From Clostridia bacterium (lineage in GTDB: Bacteria > Bacillota_A > Clostridia > Christensenellales > Aristaeellaceae), in contig JAFQIF010000191.1 in NCBI GenBank assembly GCA_017397695.1, positions 1 through 26,126 of the forward strand: 26,126 bases of DNA, given 5' to 3'. Position 1 is the stretch's first letter. Each line of letters starts with the position of its first letter. Below are positions 23,749 to 26,126 of the stretch, one piece after another. The translations under genes and the position numbers were made by a program. Under the pieces are notes generated by a model that searched no databases, was not told where the DNA came from, and was given only the letters and a program-made list of their open reading frames with translations.

Positions 23749-24141
23749 ATGTATCAGAACCAGAACGCCAATCAGGGCATGAATATGGGCGCCGGCAACC
23801 AGCAGAATGTTGGTACGCAGAACCCGGCCATGGGGCAGAATGTTGGAACGCAGAACCAGAACAGCTCCGGCCGCTCCAACCGCACCGTTGTGCCGGAAGC
23901 CAAAGGCGCGCTCAACCAGATGAAGTACGAAATTGCGTCTGAACTGGGTATCAATCTTAAGCAGGGTTACAATGGCGATCTGCCTTCCCGCCAGGCCGGC
24001 TATATCGGCGGCTACATGACCAACATCCTGTTACCTGGGCGAAGGTCGCAAAGCGCTTTGTCCACCGCCTTCCCCGTCTTCAGGCGGATGGAGAGCTTCG
24101 GCATTTTGCCGTCCATTTCAATGTCAATCCGGTCGATGTAG
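23749..24141 (+). pseudogene. second SASP gene, interrupted in its C-terminal helix
   Basis: ATG 23749 follows an AAGGGGAT ribosome site, 40 bases after the first SASP gene. Residues 1-45 are a Gln/Asn/Gly/Met-rich extension absent from the first copy. Residues 46-90 are a normal alpha/beta SASP core (AKGALNQMKYEIASELGINL, GYNGDLPSRQAGYIGGYM). The expected second half of the last helix (KRLIQQAEQQ in the first copy) is missing. From about codon 92 (24022) the frame runs into antisense recombinase sequence and adds 39 unrelated residues before a stop at 24141. The true 3' end is not in the window. The gene seems split by the recombinase-bearing element; excision would be needed to restore it. 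The product may be unstable or inactive. Confidence 0.85.
23803..23857 (+). repeat. direct repeat in the SASP N-terminal extension
   Basis: The 22-base unit CAGAATGTTGGTACGCAGAACC occurs at 23803-23824 and again, with one change, at 23836-23857. The period is 33 bases (11 codons) and both copies encode QNVGTQN. Confidence 0.9.
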
Positions 24142-25643
24142 TTTCGCACGAACACTTCGTCGATCATATCGCCGGATTTAATATACTTCATCTTCTCAAG
24201 TGCCCGACGCACCTCTGAAAGCCGGTCCTCTATTTTCTTTTTCGAGAAAAGCACTTCCTCCAGCTGGTTCAGCTCCTCTTCTTTCTCCTTCTGCGCCTTG
24301 GTCAGTGCATCTTTCATTTCAATAAATTCATCATCCGTGATCTGGCCGGAAACATTATAGCCAAGTAGTTTTGTCTTACGCTTCTTAATCTCTTCAATTT
24401 CGGCCGCCACCTCAAAACGTCTCTGCGCTGTTTCGTCCCTGTCGAGCGTCTGCGAGAAAATCTCCACGTATTTCTGCATATACGCATCCACGTCGAATTG
24501 CGTCTCCTGAAACAACGCAAAGAGCATCTCGCGAAGCTCGTCCTCGTAGATATACCGCGATGGGCAACTCTTGGCCCCGTTTTTAATCTTGCCCGAGCAG
24601 ACCCACGCGGAATTTGCGCTGTTCCCCCGCTTGTCTCCGGATGCTTTGCGATGATACGGTCTGCCGCAATGCGCGCAGAACATCTTGCCGGTCATCAGAT
24701 TGGGATGCGTACACAGATTCTGGCGGTTCTTTACGTCTTTGCTCCTGCGTGCAAGAACTTCATTGGCCCGATCCCACAATTCCTCACTGACGATCGGCGG
24801 AACGGTTTCCTCATCCTTTCTGATGATCCAATCCTCCTCGGGCAGCATCACAAACTTTTTGTTGAACAGATCCACCGTCCGCACCTTGCGCCCAACAAAG
24901 TATCCCTTATACTTGGGATTCTGGATGATCTTAGACATCGTCACATGGTTGATTCTGTTGCCCTTTCGGTTACGATAGCCCTGATCAAAAAGCACCTGCT
25001 CGATCTGATTCATGCTGTAACGATCTGTAGCATACATCTCATAAATCGTCCGCACAATCGGCGCTTCTTTCTCATCTATAACCAGCTTTCCATTCTTTTT
25101 ACGATAGCCCCACATGTTGTCAAAGCCAAACACCGTACCACGCTTAATTGCCTGCTGTAGACCTGCGCGAACAGCCTCCGACTTTTTGACGGACTCCTCC
25201 TGCGCAATCGTGGACATGATCGACAGGCGTAATTCACTGTCGCTGTCAAACGTCAAAATATTGTCCGTCAGGAACCACACGCCCACGCCGCAGGCTTTCA
25301 GCTCGCGGGTGAACTTCAGGCTATCAAGTGTATTTCGCGCAAAGCGCGTCACAGACTTAGTGATAATCAGATCAAACTTGCCCTCCTTGGCATCCCTGAT
25401 CATTCGATTAAACTCATCACGCTTTTTCACAGACAAACCAGAGATACCTTCGTCGATATATTCTCCGGCATATGTCCACGCCGGATGTTCGCTGATAAAC
25501 TCTCTGTGGCTTTCTTTCTGGTTGACAATTGACGTCTTCTGTTCTATTGAATCCGTAGATACGCGAGAATAAGCCGCGACACGGAGGGGTATGCTCGTTA
25601 TTCTTGTCGTTCTGAGCATATCTGTGATCTGATAAGCGTTCAA
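24012..25643 (-). CDS. large serine recombinase (site-specific integrase)
   Basis: The 543-residue protein starts at TTG 25643 (AAGGGG nine bases upstream). The N-terminal resolvase domain holds the catalytic Ser in AAYSRVSTD (about residues 23-31), with IDEGISGLS, KRDEFNRMI and TKSVTRFARNTLD completing the active site. A recombinase domain follows (GYRKKNGKLVIDEKEAPIVR), then a zinc-ribbon (CAHCGRPYHR ... CSGK ... KSC) and a long coiled-coil at about residues 430-500. This is the TnpX/phage-integrase type that inserts and excises DNA at short att sites. Its last codons (MLVM) and TAG stop are read from bases that also belong to the SASP gene. The element boundary therefore lies just inside the recombinase 3' end. 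The protein looks intact. Confidence 0.94.
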   Translation of the reverse strand: MNAYQITDMLRTTRITSIPLRVAAYSRVSTDSIEQKTSIVNQKESHREFISEHPAWTYAGEYIDEGISGLSVKKRDEFNRMIRDAKEGKFDLIITKSVTRFARNTLDSLKFTRELKACGVGVWFLTDNILTFDSDSELRLSIMSTIAQEESVKKSEAVRAGLQQAIKRGTVFGFDNMWGYRKKNGKLVIDEKEAPIVRTIYEMYATDRYSMNQIEQVLFDQGYRNRKGNRINHVTMSKIIQNPKYKGYFVGRKVRTVDLFNKKFVMLPEEDWIIRKDEETVPPIVSEELWDRANEVLARRSKDVKNRQNLCTHPNLMTGKMFCAHCGRPYHRKASGDKRGNSANSAWVCSGKIKNGAKSCPSRYIYEDELREMLFALFQETQFDVDAYMQKYVEIFSQTLDRDETAQRRFEVAAEIEEIKKRKTKLLGYNVSGQITDDEFIEMKDALTKAQKEKEEELNQLEEVLFSKKKIEDRLSEVRRALEKMKYIKSGDMIDEVFVRNYIDRIDIEMDGKMPKLSIRLKTGKAVDKALCDLRPGNRMLVM

Positions 25644-25665
25644 TTTTACACGCCCCTTCGTTTCA

Positions 25666-25851
25666 TTATGACTTATTCATTATACCGAACTGTTTTCTCG
25701 AGCTCAAGGATACTGCCCTGGCAATTTCTTCCTCCACCTTTCGATACTCATCCTGTGTAATGACCCCAGAGGAAAGAAGACACCGATTAAAACAAGATAA
25801 CCAGATCTTCTCCGTATCCTCTTCCCAACCATATGGCCTCACAGAATCCAC
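25666..25851 (-). CDS. small protein encoded with the recombinase
   Basis: This 58-61 residue product ends 22 bases before the recombinase start, so the two are probably co-transcribed. GTG 25851 gives 61 residues; GTG 25842, preceded by GCGAGGTGG at good spacing, gives 58 and is the better choice. The content is mixed charged and hydrophobic: IWLSCFNRCLLSSGVITQDEYRKVEEEIAR looks like a short two-helix SHOCT-type hairpin, with a basic tail. I do not recognise a defined family. Its place next to a large serine recombinase allows a role as an accessory or directionality factor, but that is inference only. Codon use resembles the recombinase. Confidence 0.55.
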   Translation of the reverse strand: MDSVRPYGWEEDTEKIWLSCFNRCLLSSGVITQDEYRKVEEEIARAVSLSSRKQFGIMNKS

Positions 25852-25911
25852 CTCGCTTAATCCTGAAAATATTTACAATCCATTATTTACTGTTTTCTCT
25901 CAAATTATAAA

Positions 25912-26110
25912 AGAACGTTGCAGACCGGCTCTGGCCAGCCGTCATAGCTCCACTGTGCCGTTTCCCGCACACAGCAGGGTTCCCCTCCAGTCCTTGAGAG
26001 GCCGTGTGGAAGTCTCATTATTCCCATGTGCCTTATCGCGCCCTGCCTGCCAAAGCAAGGTTTATGAAATACGTTGATCGCTCATATCATCGCGACGCCT
26101 CATATGCCGC
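25912..26110 (-). ncRNA. possible structured RNA region of unknown type
   Basis: About 200 gene-free bases upstream of the recombinase operon contain a series of closely spaced hairpins. These are CGGCT/AGCCG at 25926-25941, CTGTGT/GCACAG with a GGAAA loop at 25953-25974, CCTC/GAGG at 25984-26001, GGAA/TTCC at 26008-26024, and a bulged one near 26043-26062. On the minus strand the last is followed by TTCTTTTATAAT. Only short ORFs cross it. It may be a structured RNA, an intron fragment, or an att/regulatory region of the element. Strand is a guess from the T-rich end. Confidence 0.3.
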
Positions 26111-26126
26111 TACGCATCATGGGGAG

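Larger units (their letters stand above)
24019..26126. mobile_element. left end of a serine-recombinase element inserted in a SASP gene (continues beyond window)
   Basis: Similarity to SASP stops between 24019 and about 24035, and from there on the sequence encodes a serine recombinase, a small companion ORF and a hairpin-rich noncoding stretch. The right boundary and the second half of the SASP gene are not seen, so the size and cargo are unknown. A recombinase gene placed right at one att site and transcribed toward it is normal for such elements. The boundary is inferred from the coding break only. Confidence 0.7.

Noticed and set aside
23772..23954. Minus-strand frame opposite the second SASP gene
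   Set aside because: It is a shadow of the repetitive SASP N-terminus and has no ribosome site.
1..26126. CRISPR array or toxin-antitoxin pair
   Set aside because: No regularly spaced direct repeats and no adjacent small gene pair of toxin-antitoxin type were found on reading the window.

Overview
The window looks like chromosomal DNA from an endospore-forming, anaerobic Clostridia-type Firmicute with moderately high GC. The evidence is the sporulation pair yqfC/yqfD, two tandem alpha/beta-type small acid-soluble spore protein (SASP) genes, an oxygen-sensitive 2-hydroxyacyl-CoA dehydratase/activase pair, butyrate kinase, and G+-style AGGAGG ribosome sites with several TTG/GTG starts. The exact lineage cannot be fixed from sequence reading alone; a Christensenellales-like gut bacterium is a guess.

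Layout. 1-2559 (+): the 3' end of a CoA-dehydratase activase gene and a 2-hydroxyacyl-CoA dehydratase-like gene, closed by a bidirectional terminator. 2708-4925 (-): two tandem secreted SH3-type proteins. 5175-11803 (-): a compact housekeeping/sporulation operon in the order yqfC, yqfD, phoH, pgpH (7TM-HD), a ybeY-cdd fusion, era, ended by an intrinsic terminator. 11900-12703 (-): a degenerate receiver-domain protein with its own promoter and terminator. 12910-14556 (-): a secreted CotH-kinase-like protein. 14656-15573 (+): an AEC-family permease with a near-consensus promoter. 15625-16437 (-): a third secreted SH3-type protein. 16705-17568 (+): a secreted metallo-beta-lactamase-fold protein. 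17651-18760 (-): butyrate kinase. 18927-20327 (-): a YfcC-family carrier. 20600-22012 (-): a GH43 glycosidase. 22122-22196 (-): tRNA-Gly(GCC). 22352-23289 (-): recR and ybaB.

Accessory end. 23493-23708 is an intact SASP gene, followed 40 bases later by a second SASP gene with a Q/N-rich N-terminal extension. This second gene is broken in its conserved C-terminal helix, exactly where a large serine recombinase gene (24012-25643, -) begins on the opposite strand. The last codons of the recombinase overlap the SASP coding sequence. Upstream of the recombinase come a 58-61 residue companion ORF and a hairpin-rich, gene-free stretch that runs off the window. The simplest reading is an integrated site-specific mobile element whose attachment site lies inside a spore-protein gene. 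Whether it excises during sporulation, as skin/sigK and SP-beta/spsM do, is the main open question.

Other points of interest are the ybeY-cdd fusion, which keeps an internal Shine-Dalgarno and GTG for cdd; a K/P/A/Q-rich tail on the c-di-AMP phosphodiesterase homologue; a strong Shine-Dalgarno in front of an unexpected upstream in-frame start on an SH3 protein; and a shared signal-peptide style among the secreted proteins.
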